From: Micromonospora alfalfae | GTDB lineage: Bacteria; Actinomycetota; Actinomycetes; Mycobacteriales; Micromonosporaceae | Direction: 5' to 3' | Assembly (NCBI RefSeq): GCF_022230925.1 | Contig: NZ_JAKKFH010000045.1 | Location: 248,001-312,000 of the forward strand | DNA: 64,000 nucleotides | The notes under the pieces: model-generated | What the model was told of the DNA's origin: nothing | Database searches by the model: none | What the model saw: only the letters and a program-made list of their open reading frames with translations | Translations under genes and position numbers: made by a program | In this document: positions 48,724 to 58,261 of the stretch, piece after piece | How the letters are laid out: every line of letters starts with the position of its first letter | Numbering within the stretch: position 1 is the first letter of the stretch

Positions 48724-48755
48724 CAGGTGGATCTTGTCGTGCCAGTCTCTGCCGC

Positions 48756-48857
48756 ATGGCGGTGCGACCAGACGAGTTCTACGACCGCGCGGTCGCTGCC
48801 GCCGACGGCGTTGATCGAGTCCCACGGTGGTCACCGGCTGTCGGACCCGGCGGATAG
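48756..48857 (+). pseudogene. Possible truncated gene start
   Basis: ATG followed by MAVRPDEFYDRAVAAADGVD, then RVPRWSPAVGPGG and a TAG. The first 19 residues look like the amphipathic beginning of a real protein and then end abruptly. It sits downstream of the 8-bp repeats. Possibly an N-terminal remnant after a deletion. Family not recognised. Confidence 0.35.
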
Positions 48858-48860
48858 CTT
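48855..48860 (+). promoter_or_regulatory. -10 element before the YdeI-like gene
   Basis: TAGCTT six bases ahead of the ATG at 48867 with no Shine-Dalgarno, fitting a leaderless start. It overlaps the end of the fragment at 48756-48857. Confidence 0.4.
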
Positions 48861-48866
48861 GCGTGC

Positions 48867-49469
48867 ATGACGAGCGCCGAGCTGGATGAGTTGGTCGTCG
48901 CGGACGCCGACGCCCTACGCGCGTGGTTGTCGGCAAACCACGCCACGTCGCCCGGCGTGTGGCTCGCCCTGACCAGGAAGGGCGGCACCGTCACCACGGT
49001 GACCTGGCAACAGGCGGTCGACGAGGCCCTGTGCGTCGGCTGGATCGACGGGCAGGCCCGGAAGCGGGATGAGGAGTCCTCCTGGATCCGGTTCACCCCA
49101 CGCCGGTCCCGCAGTTCGTGGTCCCAACGCAACGTCGCCAACGTGGCTCGGCTGGAGGAGCAGGGGCGCATGCTCCCGGCGGGCCACGCCGCTGTGGATG
49201 CCGCGAAGGCGGACGGGCGGTGGGCGGCCGCCTACGCCCCGCCGTCGGAGGCGGAGGTGCCGGCCGATCTGCTCGCCGCCATCGCCGCCGAGCCCGCCGC
49301 CCAGGCCATGCTCGACGTGCTCACCAAGGCCAACCGGTTCGCTCTCATCCATCGCCTCAACGCCGTCAAGCGGGCGGAGACCCGCGAGCGCAAGATCGGC
49401 GAATTCGTCGCCATGCTGGCCCGGCACGAGACGTTCTATCCCCAGAAGGCGAAGCCGACGTCGTCGTGA
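48867..49469 (+). CDS. YdeI/OmpD-associated family protein
   Basis: 200 residues. VVADADALRAWLSANHATSPG, GVWLALTRKG, WQQAVDEALCVGWIDGQARK and RFTPRRSRSSWSQRNVANVARL are the YdeI/OmdA signature, with the C-terminal alpha domain (FALIHRLNAVKRAETRERKI). Members protect against bacteriocin or oxidative stress in some bacteria, with no fixed reaction known. Confidence 0.85.
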   Translation: MTSAELDELVVADADALRAWLSANHATSPGVWLALTRKGGTVTTVTWQQAVDEALCVGWIDGQARKRDEESSWIRFTPRRSRSSWSQRNVANVARLEEQGRMLPAGHAAVDAAKADGRWAAAYAPPSEAEVPADLLAAIAAEPAAQAMLDVLTKANRFALIHRLNAVKRAETRERKIGEFVAMLARHETFYPQKAKPTSS

Positions 49470-49487
49470 GAGGCCTGAAGCAGTCGA

Positions 49488-49516
49488 TTGACTTTCGATA
49501 GGTAACGAGCGAAACT
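49488..49516 (+). promoter_or_regulatory. Promoter of the DUF2975 cassette
   Basis: TTGACT (49488-49493), 17-base spacer, GAAACT (49511-49516), then six bases to the ATG at 49523. Best -35 match among the leaderless-looking promoters here; -10 is weak. Confidence 0.5.
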
Positions 49517-49522
49517 CGATGC

Positions 49523-50002
49523 ATGGTTACAGAGCATCGAGCGGTTGCCGCTCTCAGAGTTTTCCTCGTGGTGCTGTTCGGGGTCCTGGTCCTGTTTCAG
49601 ACCTTCTCCCTGCCCGGGCAGTTCGCCCACATGGCCCAGGAATCGCCGCAGGACGCCTACCTCAGGTGGCCGGCAACGGTCGTGGCGGTGTTCTGGGTGC
49701 TGTGCGTCCAGATCGTCATCGTCGCGACCTGGAAGTTGCTCAGCCTGGTCAAGAGCGACCGCATCTTCACCGAAGCGTCCCTGAAGTGGGTGGACGCGAT
49801 CGTCTGGGCCATCGCCGCCGCGTGGTTGGTGCTCGTGGGTGTCTTCCTCTACGTGGGGTTCAACGCCGACGACCCGGGGCTGCCGCTGCTGCTGTTCCTG
49901 CTGACGGTGGGTGTCAGCGTGCTGGGGCTTCTCATGGTGGTGATGCGGGCGCTGTTGCGGCAGGCCACCACCCTGCGGACCGACATGGAAGCGGTGATCT
50001 GA
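49523..50002 (+). CDS. DUF2975 family membrane protein
   Basis: 159 residues with four transmembrane helices (about 10-30, 50-70, 88-108, 116-138), characteristic of DUF2975. FTEASLKWVDAIVWAI between helices two and three is the most conserved stretch. Function unknown. Such proteins are almost always followed by an XRE regulator, as here. The stop overlaps the next ATG by one base. Confidence 0.85.
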   Translation: MVTEHRAVAALRVFLVVLFGVLVLFQTFSLPGQFAHMAQESPQDAYLRWPATVVAVFWVLCVQIVIVATWKLLSLVKSDRIFTEASLKWVDAIVWAIAAAWLVLVGVFLYVGFNADDPGLPLLLFLLTVGVSVLGLLMVVMRALLRQATTLRTDMEAVI

Positions 50003-50217
50003 TGCCCATCGTCGTCCGCATCGACGTGGAGTTGGCCAAGCGCAAGATGAGCGTCGGCGAGTTCGCCGAGCGCGTCGGGCTCACCCCCGCCAACGTGGCG
50101 GTGCTGAAGAACGGCCGCGCCAAGGCGGTCCGCTTCAGCACCCTCGAAGCGATGTGCCGAGTGCTCGACTGCCAACCCGGAGACCTGCTGGAGTGGGTCG
50201 AGGAGGAAACCGGATGA
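50002..50217 (+). CDS. Small XRE-family helix-turn-helix regulator
   Basis: 71 residues: VVRIDVELAKRKMSVGEFAE, RVGLTPANVAVLKNGRAKAV and STLEAMCRVLDCQPGDLLEW. It resembles the YozG/Cro-like regulators that go with DUF2975 proteins. It may be regulated by, or regulate, the membrane partner. ATGA overlap with the next gene makes a three-gene cassette. Confidence 0.88.
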   Translation: MPIVVRIDVELAKRKMSVGEFAERVGLTPANVAVLKNGRAKAVRFSTLEAMCRVLDCQPGDLLEWVEEETG

Positions 50218-50378
50218 AGTACGTCCTGACCGTCGCCGCCGTTCTCGTGGTCGCCCTCGGCGTCGCCGGAATCGTGCACGGCGAGGCCGACGACTCGCCG
50301 GGTCTCCAACTCCTCGGCGTCGTGCTCGTACTCGGCGCGGTGGTGTTCGGCATCCGCAACATCCGAGGCGGCAGTTAG
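50214..50378 (+). CDS. Small two-helix membrane protein
   Basis: 54 residues: two hydrophobic helices (about 3-20 and 30-48) separated by EADDSPGLQ. The ATG overlaps the XRE stop, so it is translated with the cassette. No family recognised. Confidence 0.7.
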   Translation: MKYVLTVAAVLVVALGVAGIVHGEADDSPGLQLLGVVLVLGAVVFGIRNIRGGS

Positions 50379-50508
50379 CCGCTCAGGCGCGCTGGCCGGC
50401 CTGAGCTGACCCCTCCCGCAATAACGATCATGTAACGGGCGCGAACCTTTCCCGGTAGGTGGCCTGTCTTGATGGTCGTCGGCCCGCCAGGGCCAGGGGA
50501 GGCGTCGG

Positions 50509-53500
50509 ATGAAGCTGGTGTGGAGGCGGGCCCGCGAGGCGCGAGGGTTGCTGGTCGCAGCGGTGATCGCTGCCCTCGTCGCCGTCGCGTTGGTCACTGG
50601 GCTGTCCGACTACAACCGTCGGGCGGTGGACGCCGGGCAGCGGGCACTGGTCGGAGCCTCGCCCGCCGAGGAGCGCGGCCTTCTGGTCACCGGCTCGGGC
50701 GGGCGGGACGCGGCCGAGTTCGCCGCCCGGGACAAGGCGGTCCGGGCCGAGTTCGCCACCGGGCTCGGCGGCGTCCCGGTCAGTGTCACCGCCGCCCGTT
50801 ACGGCACCGGCCGGGAACTGACCGGCGACCTCGGGCAGATCCCGCGTACGGCCGACGAACCGGTCTTCGCGAACCTGGCCACCCTCGCCGACCTCGCCAG
50901 CCACGCGGAGCTGACCAGCGGAGCCTGGCCCAGCCCCGGAGCGAACCCCGTCCAGGTGAGCCTGCCCGAGCGGGTCGCCGGCGCCCTCGGCCTGACCGTC
51001 GGCGAACGCGTCCCGGTGCGTGACCGGGCCACCGAACGACGCGGGGAACTGGTGCTCGCCGGCACCTGGCGGCCCCGCGACCCGGCGGACGCGTACTGGC
51101 TGCTGGCCCCCGGCGTGGGAGCGGGCAGCGTCGGTTCCGGCACCTCGTACGGGCCGTTCACGCTCGACCCGGCCGACTTCGCGGCCACCTTCCCGGGCTC
51201 AGTGTCGGCGTCCTGGCTGGCGCAACCGGACCTCGGTGGCGTCGACACCGCCGACCTGCCCGCCGTTCGGAAAGCCCTCACCGAGGCGGTCTCGGCCGTG
51301 CCCGAGGCCGCCCAACTGGGCAGCTCCGGGCAGACGGTGACCAAGATGCCGCAGTTGCTGGACCGGATCGGCCGCGCCGACCTGGTGGGTCGCTCGTCGC
51401 TGGCCACCCCGCTGCTGCTCATCCTGGTGCTCGCCGGTTACGCGCTGGTGCTGGTCGCCGCGCTGCTGCACGAGGACCGCCGCCCACAGACCGCGCTGCT
51501 GCGCGCCCGCGGGGCCGCCCGTCGGCAGTTGGCCGGCCTGGCCGCCCGTGAGGCGACCCTGGTGGTCGCCCCCGCCGCCGTGCTCGGTCCGCTGATCGCC
51601 GGTGAGGCGTTGCGGTACATCCGACCCGGCGGGTCGGGTGACGTCTACACCGCCGGCGGCAACACCACACTGGTCTGGGCGGCGGCAGCGGCCACCGCGG
51701 CCGGCTGCCTCGTCGCCATGGTCCTTCCGACGCTGCGTGGCGCCGGTACCTACGTCGCCGACATGGCGGCCCGATCCCGGCCGAACCGGTCCGCGAGCGT
51801 CCAACGCGCCAGCGTCGACCTGGTGCTCGTGGCGCTCGCCGTGCTCGCCTGGGTGCAGCTGCGCCGGTACGCCTCCCCGCTGGCCGGCTCGGGTGGACAG
51901 CTCGGGCTCGACCCGCTGCTGGTCGCAGCCCCGACGCTCGGCGTGCTGGCCGGTGCCGTACTGGCGTTGCGGGTGCTCCCGCCGCTCACCCGGTTCGCGG
52001 AGCGGTTCGTCGACCGACGTCCCTGGACCGCCACCATGTTCGGCATGTGGCAGGCCGGCCGGCGTCCCCACGCCGGCCCGGTGCTGCTGCTCGCCCTCGC
52101 CGTCGGCGGCAGCACACTGGCCTGGTCGCTGATCAGCACCGGCGAGCGGTCCCAGGTCGAGCAGGCCGGCCACACGGTCGGCGCGGACCTGCGGGTGACC
52201 GAACGGACCGGGGGCGCCCCACCGACCCGGGCCGCTGAACTCGCCGCGCTACCAGGCGTGGACCGGGTGCTGCCGGCGTGGCGCGACGAGATCCGGGTCG
52301 GGCGGGAGAACCTGCCGGCGACGGTGATCGGTGTCGACCCGGCCAGCGCCCCGGGCGTCGTCCGGCTCGCCGACCGGCTCGGGGACGGGTCGGCGTCGGA
52401 GCAGTACCAGCGCATGATCGATGAGCGCGGGGCCCCCGCCGGTGTCGAACTGCCAGCCGGGGCGCGGGCGATCACCGGCACGGTCCGTACCCCGGTGAGC
52501 AGCGCCGCCCGGTCGCTGAAGGTCGCGGTGACGCTGCTGGTCACCAGCTCCGACGGGCTCGCCCTGCGGCTGCCGGCGGCGAACGCCGACGGTGACGGCC
52601 GGGCCACCCGGTTCTCCGTACAACTGCCCGACGTGGACGGGGCGCGGCTGCGGCTGGCCGGGTTCGAAGCCGACGGCGGGCTGGCGGCCGGCAACGCCTA
52701 CCGACTCCAGGTGGACGGGTTGGCGGTGGTCAACGCCGACGGCACGACCCGACCCGCCGAGCTGAGCGGCGACTGGGTGCTGGCGGCCCCCGGCGTCGCG
52801 TCCACGCCGGTGCAGACCGCCGGGGCCGGTTTCGCAGCGGTCCACGCCGTTGAGGTGATTCCCGGCGGGCAGTTCGCGTACCAACCGCCCACCCGGTTCT
52901 CCGTCGTGGCGGGCGGGGTGAGCAAGCCCGCGCCGGTGCTGATGACCCCCCAGGTACGCGAGGCACTGAGCCTGAACGTCGGCGACACCGTCGACCTCAC
53001 GCTCTCCGGGGTGACGGTGCCGGTGCACCTGGTCGGCGAGTTGAGCGCCGTGCCGACGACCACCACCGCGGCCGGTGTGCTGCTGGACCTGCCGGCCGCT
53101 GTCGACGCGATGATCCGGAGCAGCGGCGCGGTGCGACAGGTACCCGAATGGTGGGTCGGCGCCGCCGACGCGAACGCCGCCGCCCAAGCGGTCAGCGCAC
53201 TCCCGGGCGTCACGGTGCTCAACCGGGAGGCGGCCATCGAGGCGGCCGCCGACGACCCGTACTGGCGCGGCTCGCGTACCGGGATGCTCGCCGCCGCGCT
53301 CGGCGCGGTGCTGCTCGCCCTCGTCGGCCTGATGGTGGACGTGTGGGCCACCGCCCGGCGTCGGCTCGGCGAGTTCGCGGTCCTGCACACCCTCGGCGCC
53401 ACGCCCCGGCTGATGGCCCGGGCGCTGCTCGCCGAACAGACGTTCCTCGCCGGCATCGGCGTCGGCGTCGGGCTGTTACTCGGCACCGTGGTCGGCGCGA

Positions 53501-53697
53501 CGATGGCCCCACTGGTCATCCTCACCCCGGCCGCCGGCCGGCCGATCCCCCCGGCGGCGTTCGTGCTGCCCTGGGTGCCGATCGGCCTGACCGCTGCCGG
53601 TCTGCTGCTGGCGGCCCTCGCCTTCAGCGCGTTCATCGCCACCGGCATCCGTCAGCGGGTGGCGGCGGTGCAGCTGCGAATCGGGGGAGAACGATGA
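50509..53697 (+). CDS. FtsX-like ABC transporter permease
   Basis: 1062 residues, very long for an FtsX-family permease. One N-terminal helix is followed by a large extracellular domain (about 35-300), then three helices (about 305-420), further helices (430-530), a second extracellular domain (550-900) and a last three-helix FtsX module (about 930-1055; GEFAVLHTLGATPRLMARAL). Layout is like MacB/LolC-type mechanotransmission permeases that drive periplasmic or surface events without carrying a substrate through the membrane. The upstream GGGGAGGC fits an RBS. It is first in a four-gene operon; the next ATG overlaps its stop. Confidence 0.85.
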   Translation: MKLVWRRAREARGLLVAAVIAALVAVALVTGLSDYNRRAVDAGQRALVGASPAEERGLLVTGSGGRDAAEFAARDKAVRAEFATGLGGVPVSVTAARYGTGRELTGDLGQIPRTADEPVFANLATLADLASHAELTSGAWPSPGANPVQVSLPERVAGALGLTVGERVPVRDRATERRGELVLAGTWRPRDPADAYWLLAPGVGAGSVGSGTSYGPFTLDPADFAATFPGSVSASWLAQPDLGGVDTADLPAVRKALTEAVSAVPEAAQLGSSGQTVTKMPQLLDRIGRADLVGRSSLATPLLLILVLAGYALVLVAALLHEDRRPQTALLRARGAARRQLAGLAAREATLVVAPAAVLGPLIAGEALRYIRPGGSGDVYTAGGNTTLVWAAAAATAAGCLVAMVLPTLRGAGTYVADMAARSRPNRSASVQRASVDLVLVALAVLAWVQLRRYASPLAGSGGQLGLDPLLVAAPTLGVLAGAVLALRVLPPLTRFAERFVDRRPWTATMFGMWQAGRRPHAGPVLLLALAVGGSTLAWSLISTGERSQVEQAGHTVGADLRVTERTGGAPPTRAAELAALPGVDRVLPAWRDEIRVGRENLPATVIGVDPASAPGVVRLADRLGDGSASEQYQRMIDERGAPAGVELPAGARAITGTVRTPVSSAARSLKVAVTLLVTSSDGLALRLPAANADGDGRATRFSVQLPDVDGARLRLAGFEADGGLAAGNAYRLQVDGLAVVNADGTTRPAELSGDWVLAAPGVASTPVQTAGAGFAAVHAVEVIPGGQFAYQPPTRFSVVAGGVSKPAPVLMTPQVREALSLNVGDTVDLTLSGVTVPVHLVGELSAVPTTTTAAGVLLDLPAAVDAMIRSSGAVRQVPEWWVGAADANAAAQAVSALPGVTVLNREAAIEAAADDPYWRGSRTGMLAAALGAVLLALVGLMVDVWATARRRLGEFAVLHTLGATPRLMARALLAEQTFLAGIGVGVGLLLGTVVGATMAPLVILTPAAGRPIPPAAFVLPWVPIGLTAAGLLLAALAFSAFIATGIRQRVAAVQLRIGGER

Positions 53698-56402
53698 GCG
53701 TCGGGGCGGCCGTCCGGCGGGTCCGGGCGTACGGGGGTCAGTTCCTGCTGCTGGCGGTGCTGACACTTGTGGTCACGCTGCTGATCAGTGGAGTGCCCCG
53801 GCTGGTCAACCGGCTCGCCGAACAGGGGCTGCGAGCGCAGCTCAACAGCGAGCCGGCCGCCCGCCGGGACCTCTCGTACACCACCAGCATTGAGCCCGCG
53901 ACCTCGCGGCGGACGGCGATGGGCGACGCCGCCGAACGGTTCGACGCCCTGGCCGCCGAGATGCCGCCGCCGGTGCGTTCGGCAGTGACCGAGCGGTGGT
54001 ACAGCGTCGAGACCGCCGCGGCCCGCGTGGTCGGACCGGACCTGGCGGCCCGCAACCTGCTGGTCGACATGAGCCTGCGGGCCATGCCCGACATTCAGGG
54101 CGCGAGCACCCTGGTCGAGGGGGCGTGGCCGAGCGAGACGTACGTTCCCGACCGGCCGATCGAGGTGGCGCTCGACGTCGACGTGGCCCGCAAGCTCAAC
54201 CTGCGCGCCGGCAGCCAACTGCGCATCGGCAACACCGACGACAAGGGCAGACTCATCAGCGGTGCGCCGCTGGCGGTGACCGGGCTGTTCCGCCCGGTCG
54301 ATCGCGCCAACGGCATCTGGGACGGGCTCCCGCAGCTGCTGCGGATCATCGAACCGCAGGGTGATGGCCAGCCGTTCGTCATCGTCGGCGTCGTCGCGCA
54401 GTCGCCCCTCAACAAGCGTGCCGCCGAGGGCTGGCCGATCCAGTCCAACTGGCGGTACCGACTGGGCGTCGACCGGATCGACGCCCGCGAGCTGGACCAG
54501 ATAATCGACGGCCTTCAGGTGATGCAGCGCAACCGGCCGGCGGGGATCACCCTGACCCAGGGCGCCGACGTTCCGTTGCGCGCGTTCGCCGCCCAGATCG
54601 ACGCCGTCCGGACCCTGCTCGCGGTGATCGCGGCCGGCGTCCTGGCCACCCTGGCGGGGCTCATAGTGCTCGCGGCCAGTCTCGCCACCAGGCGGCGTCG
54701 CTCGGAGTTCGCGCTGCTGCGTGCCCGTGGGGGCGGGGCCACCGCCGGCGCCCGGCGCAGCCTCGCCGAGTCGGTGCTGGTGGTGCCGATCGCCGCCGTG
54801 CTGGGCTGGTGGCTGGGCACGCTGTTCCCCGGTGCCCCGGATCCCACCACGCCGTACGTCATCGGCGTGGCAGTGCTCGTCACGCTGGCACTGCCGTTGG
54901 CGACGCTGGCCGTACCGGCCGGGGGAGCGGGGCGCCGGGACCTGATCCGGGTGCGCCCGTCGGCCCGTCGGCTCACCGTCGAGGTCTCCCTGTTGCTCCT
55001 GGCCGGGCTCGCGGCGGTGCTGCTGCGTCGGCGGGGCCTGACCCTCGGCGAGGTGGACCCGCTACTCGTGTCGGTGCCGGTGCTCCTCGCGGTCGCGGCG
55101 GCGGTGCTGGCGCTGCGCGCGTACCCGTGGCCGTTGTTGCTGGTCAGCCGGCTGGCCGCGCGTACCCGGGGCAGCGTGGCGTTCCTCGGCACGGCCCGCG
55201 CCGGCCGCGCGGCGGTCGCCGCCCCGCTGGTGGTGGTGGTGCTGGCGATCGGCACCGCGGCGTTCTGCGCGGTAGTGGCCGCCGGCGTCGACGCGAGCAG
55301 GGAACGGGCCGCCGCGCAGATCGTGCCCGCCGACGCGGTGATCCGTGGCGAACGCTTCGCACCCGACACCATCGACGAACTGGGCCGCCTGCCCGGGGTC
55401 CGGGCCGTCACCCGGGTGCTGTTCGAGGACGACGAGCGGTTCGCCTCCGACGAGGCCGGCACCGACGCCTTCATCGAGCAGACGGACGTGCTGCTTGTCG
55501 ACGGCTCGGGGTTGGACACCGTCGCCCGCCAGTCCCAGGTGGACGTGTCGGTTCCGGCCGCGCTGCGCACCGCCGGACCCGGCCCGGGTCCGCTGCCGGC
55601 GATCGTCTCACCGGCGGTCGCCGCCGACCTGGCGAAGGCCGGTCTGGACGACTCCGCCTTCATCGTGGTGCAGGGCCAGCGGTACGAGTTCCGGGTGGCC
55701 GGCACCGCTGACGGGTTCCCGATGTTGGCGGCGAACACCAGCCGGTTCGTGATCCTGCCCTGGCAGGCCCTGCCGACGCGTACCACCACACCCGTGCCGA
55801 CCAGCCTGCTGATCGCCGGGGACTCGCTGGACGCCGAGGCGCTGCGCGTCGCCGGCGACCAGGGGCAGGAGCGCTACCAGCGGGGCGGCACGGTCACCGG
55901 TCGGGAACGGCTGATCGGCGTCACCGTCGACACCAGGGCGGACGTCCGCCGGGACCTTGGCCAGGGCGGGGCGAACGGAGTGCTGGCCTTCGGGTTCGTG
56001 GCCGGCGCCGCTGGCGGCACGGTGCTCGGGCTGTTGGCCATCGCGTTCACGGTGTTGGCCGGCGCGCGCGCCCGGGGCCAGGTGCTGTCCCGGCTGCGTA
56101 CCCTCGGCCTGTCCCGCCGGCAGTGGCGCGGGCTGCTGCTGGTCGAGTTGACCCCGCTGGTAGCGGTGTCGGTGCTGACCGGCGCGCTCGTCGGGGCGGT
56201 GCTGCCCCTGCTACTCAACCCGGTGCTCGGCCTGTCCGCGTTCACCAGTGGTGTGCCGGTTCGGGTGGCCTTCGAGCCCAGCCTGGTCGCCGCGGTGCTC
56301 GCGCTCGGGGCCGTCGCCCTCGGCTTCGCGGTCGCCGTCGAGGCCCTGAACAACCGCCGGTTGCGCCTCGGAGAGGTGCTTCGGCTCGGAGAGGAGAGCT
56401 GA
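53694..56402 (+). CDS. FtsX-like ABC transporter permease, second subunit
   Basis: 902 residues, beginning at an ATG overlapping the upstream stop; the in-frame extension backwards is inside the other permease and is rejected. N-terminal helix, extracellular domain (about 40-295), FtsX helices (RSEFALLRARGGGATAGARR), a further helix set, a second outer domain and a C-terminal FtsX module (RLRTLGLSRRQWRGLLLVEL). It should form a heterodimer with the first permease. Substrate unknown. Confidence 0.85.
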   Translation: MSVGAAVRRVRAYGGQFLLLAVLTLVVTLLISGVPRLVNRLAEQGLRAQLNSEPAARRDLSYTTSIEPATSRRTAMGDAAERFDALAAEMPPPVRSAVTERWYSVETAAARVVGPDLAARNLLVDMSLRAMPDIQGASTLVEGAWPSETYVPDRPIEVALDVDVARKLNLRAGSQLRIGNTDDKGRLISGAPLAVTGLFRPVDRANGIWDGLPQLLRIIEPQGDGQPFVIVGVVAQSPLNKRAAEGWPIQSNWRYRLGVDRIDARELDQIIDGLQVMQRNRPAGITLTQGADVPLRAFAAQIDAVRTLLAVIAAGVLATLAGLIVLAASLATRRRRSEFALLRARGGGATAGARRSLAESVLVVPIAAVLGWWLGTLFPGAPDPTTPYVIGVAVLVTLALPLATLAVPAGGAGRRDLIRVRPSARRLTVEVSLLLLAGLAAVLLRRRGLTLGEVDPLLVSVPVLLAVAAAVLALRAYPWPLLLVSRLAARTRGSVAFLGTARAGRAAVAAPLVVVVLAIGTAAFCAVVAAGVDASRERAAAQIVPADAVIRGERFAPDTIDELGRLPGVRAVTRVLFEDDERFASDEAGTDAFIEQTDVLLVDGSGLDTVARQSQVDVSVPAALRTAGPGPGPLPAIVSPAVAADLAKAGLDDSAFIVVQGQRYEFRVAGTADGFPMLAANTSRFVILPWQALPTRTTTPVPTSLLIAGDSLDAEALRVAGDQGQERYQRGGTVTGRERLIGVTVDTRADVRRDLGQGGANGVLAFGFVAGAAGGTVLGLLAIAFTVLAGARARGQVLSRLRTLGLSRRQWRGLLLVELTPLVAVSVLTGALVGAVLPLLLNPVLGLSAFTSGVPVRVAFEPSLVAAVLALGAVALGFAVAVEALNNRRLRLGEVLRLGEES

Positions 56403-56403
56403 G

Positions 56404-57399
56404 ATGACCGCTACCGCCCAGACTCCACTGGTGCCTGACCTGGCCGCCCTGCAACAGCGGGCCGCACAACGCGCCGCCGAGCGGGCCGGCGGGCAGGACC
56501 GCCTACGCGGGCACATCGTCTGCGACGGCCTGGTGCGCATCTTCAAGACCGAGGGGGTGGAGGTGGTCGCCCTGCAGGGGCTCGACCTGGTCATCGACCG
56601 GGGTGAGCTGGTGGCGATCGTCGGTGCCTCCGGTTCGGGCAAGTCGACACTGCTCAACATCCTCTCCGGCCTGGACACCCCGACCGCCGGTATCGCCCGG
56701 GTGGCCGACTACGACCTGCTCTCGCTCTCCGCGAAGCGGCGGCTGAGCTACCGCCGGCAGTTGGTCGGGTTCGTCTGGCAGCAGACCGGCCGCAACCTGC
56801 TGCCGTACCTCAACGCGCTGGAGAACGTCGAGCTGCCGATGCAGTTGGCGGGCAAGCGCAGCGCCAAGGCCCGCCGGGCGCGGGCCCGGGAACTGCTCGA
56901 CCTGGTCGGTGTGGGCTACTGCGCCGACCGGCGGCCGGGCCAGCTCAGCGGCGGCGAGCAGCAGCGGGTCGCGGTGGCGGTGGCGGTGGCCAACGACCCG
57001 GAGGTCCTCTTCGCCGACGAGCCGACCGGTGAGCTGGACGAGGCGACCGGCGCGGACGTCTTCGCGGCGCTGCGCACCATCAACGCGGAACTGGGCGTCA
57101 CCATCGTGGTCGTCACCCACGACCACGCCGTGGCCACGCAGGTCCGCCGGACCGTCGCGATCCGCGACGGTCGGACCGCCTCCGAGGTACGCCGGACCGC
57201 GCGGATCGACGCGGACGGCAACACCGAGCTGGTCAGCGAGGAGTACGCGGTGCTGGACCGCAACGGTCGGATGCAGCTACCCGCTGCGTTCGTCGACGCG
57301 CTCTCGCTGAAGGAGCGGGTCCGACTCGACCTGGAGCCGGACCACGTGCAGGTACGGCCCGGCAACCGGGCCTCGGACGATCGGGGGGCGCGGGCATGA
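56404..57399 (+). CDS. ABC transporter ATP-binding protein with C-terminal extension
   Basis: 331 residues. Walker A GASGSGKST (74-82), Q-loop VWQQTGRN, signature LSGGEQQR, Walker B VLFADEPTGE and H-loop VVTHDH are all intact. An N-terminal 35-residue extension rich in Ala/Gln/Arg and a C-terminal 80 residues (TARIDADGNTELVSEEYAVL, RNGRMQLPAAFVDALSLKER) exceed a typical MacB/LolD-type ATPase; the C-terminal part may bind DNA or a regulator. It is encoded one base after the permease stop. Confidence 0.9.
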   Translation: MTATAQTPLVPDLAALQQRAAQRAAERAGGQDRLRGHIVCDGLVRIFKTEGVEVVALQGLDLVIDRGELVAIVGASGSGKSTLLNILSGLDTPTAGIARVADYDLLSLSAKRRLSYRRQLVGFVWQQTGRNLLPYLNALENVELPMQLAGKRSAKARRARARELLDLVGVGYCADRRPGQLSGGEQQRVAVAVAVANDPEVLFADEPTGELDEATGADVFAALRTINAELGVTIVVVTHDHAVATQVRRTVAIRDGRTASEVRRTARIDADGNTELVSEEYAVLDRNGRMQLPAAFVDALSLKERVRLDLEPDHVQVRPGNRASDDRGARA

Positions 57400-58136
57400 G
57401 CCGGCAGGACATGGTGGTGACCGGAGCGGCAGGTTTCGGCGGTGCGCCAGCGGCGCACCCCGACGAGGTGGTCCGGGTCAGTGGGGTCAGCCGGACCTTC
57501 GGTCGTGGTGAGCACGCCGTGCACGCGGTGCGGGACGTGTCGTTCACCGCCAACCGGGGCGAGTTGGTCGCCATCCGAGGTCGGTCCGGGGCCGGCAAGA
57601 CCACGCTGCTGAACCTGATCGGCGGGCTGGACCGGCCGGACAGCGGCCAGGTGGTGGTGGCCGGGCACGAGGTCACCTCGGCCGGGGAGGCGGAGCTGCT
57701 GCGGCTGCGCCGGGGCACCGTCGGGTTCGTGTTCCAGACCTTCGGGCTGGTGCCGATCCTCTCCGCCGCCGAGAACGTGGGCGTGCCGTTGCGGCTGGCG
57801 CAGGTGCCGGCCGCGGAGCGGGAGGAGCGCGTCGCTGTGCTGCTGGAACTGGTCGGCCTGGGCGGGCACGCCGCGCAGCGCCCGTACGAACTCTCCGGTG
57901 GCCAGCAGCAGCGGGTCGCGGTGGCGCGTGCGTTGGCCAACGAGCCGGACCTGCTCATCGCCGACGAGCCCACCGGTCAGCTCGACTCGGAGACCGGCCG
58001 GTCCATCATGGACCTGCTGCGCGCGGTGGTGCACGCCCGCGGCATGACGGCGCTGGTGGCCACCCACGACCCGGCCCTCATCGATCTCGCCGACCGGGTG
58101 CTCGTCCTGCGCGACGGCCGCCTGGTCAACGGCTGA
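57396..58136 (+). CDS. ABC transporter ATP-binding protein, second subunit
   Basis: 246 residues. LolD/MacB type: Walker A GRSGAGKTT (about 62-70), Q-loop VFQTFG, signature LSGGQQQR, Walker B LLIADEPTGQ, H-loop VATHDP. It overlaps the first ATPase by four bases. Two ATPases with two permeases suggest a fully heteromeric exporter or mechanotransducer. It starts with ATG after GGGCGCGGGC. Confidence 0.92.
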   Translation: MSRQDMVVTGAAGFGGAPAAHPDEVVRVSGVSRTFGRGEHAVHAVRDVSFTANRGELVAIRGRSGAGKTTLLNLIGGLDRPDSGQVVVAGHEVTSAGEAELLRLRRGTVGFVFQTFGLVPILSAAENVGVPLRLAQVPAAEREERVAVLLELVGLGGHAAQRPYELSGGQQQRVAVARALANEPDLLIADEPTGQLDSETGRSIMDLLRAVVHARGMTALVATHDPALIDLADRVLVLRDGRLVNG

Positions 58137-58261
58137 CCGCCATCGAACTGCTGCCCGACGCTGTCCCACGCCCCGCCGTGTGCGGCAGTTGGGCGGCGGG
58201 TAGCTGGGCGGCGGATGGTGGTCGGCGGGTGGCTGGGCGGCGGGTGGTGGTCCGCGCTCGA

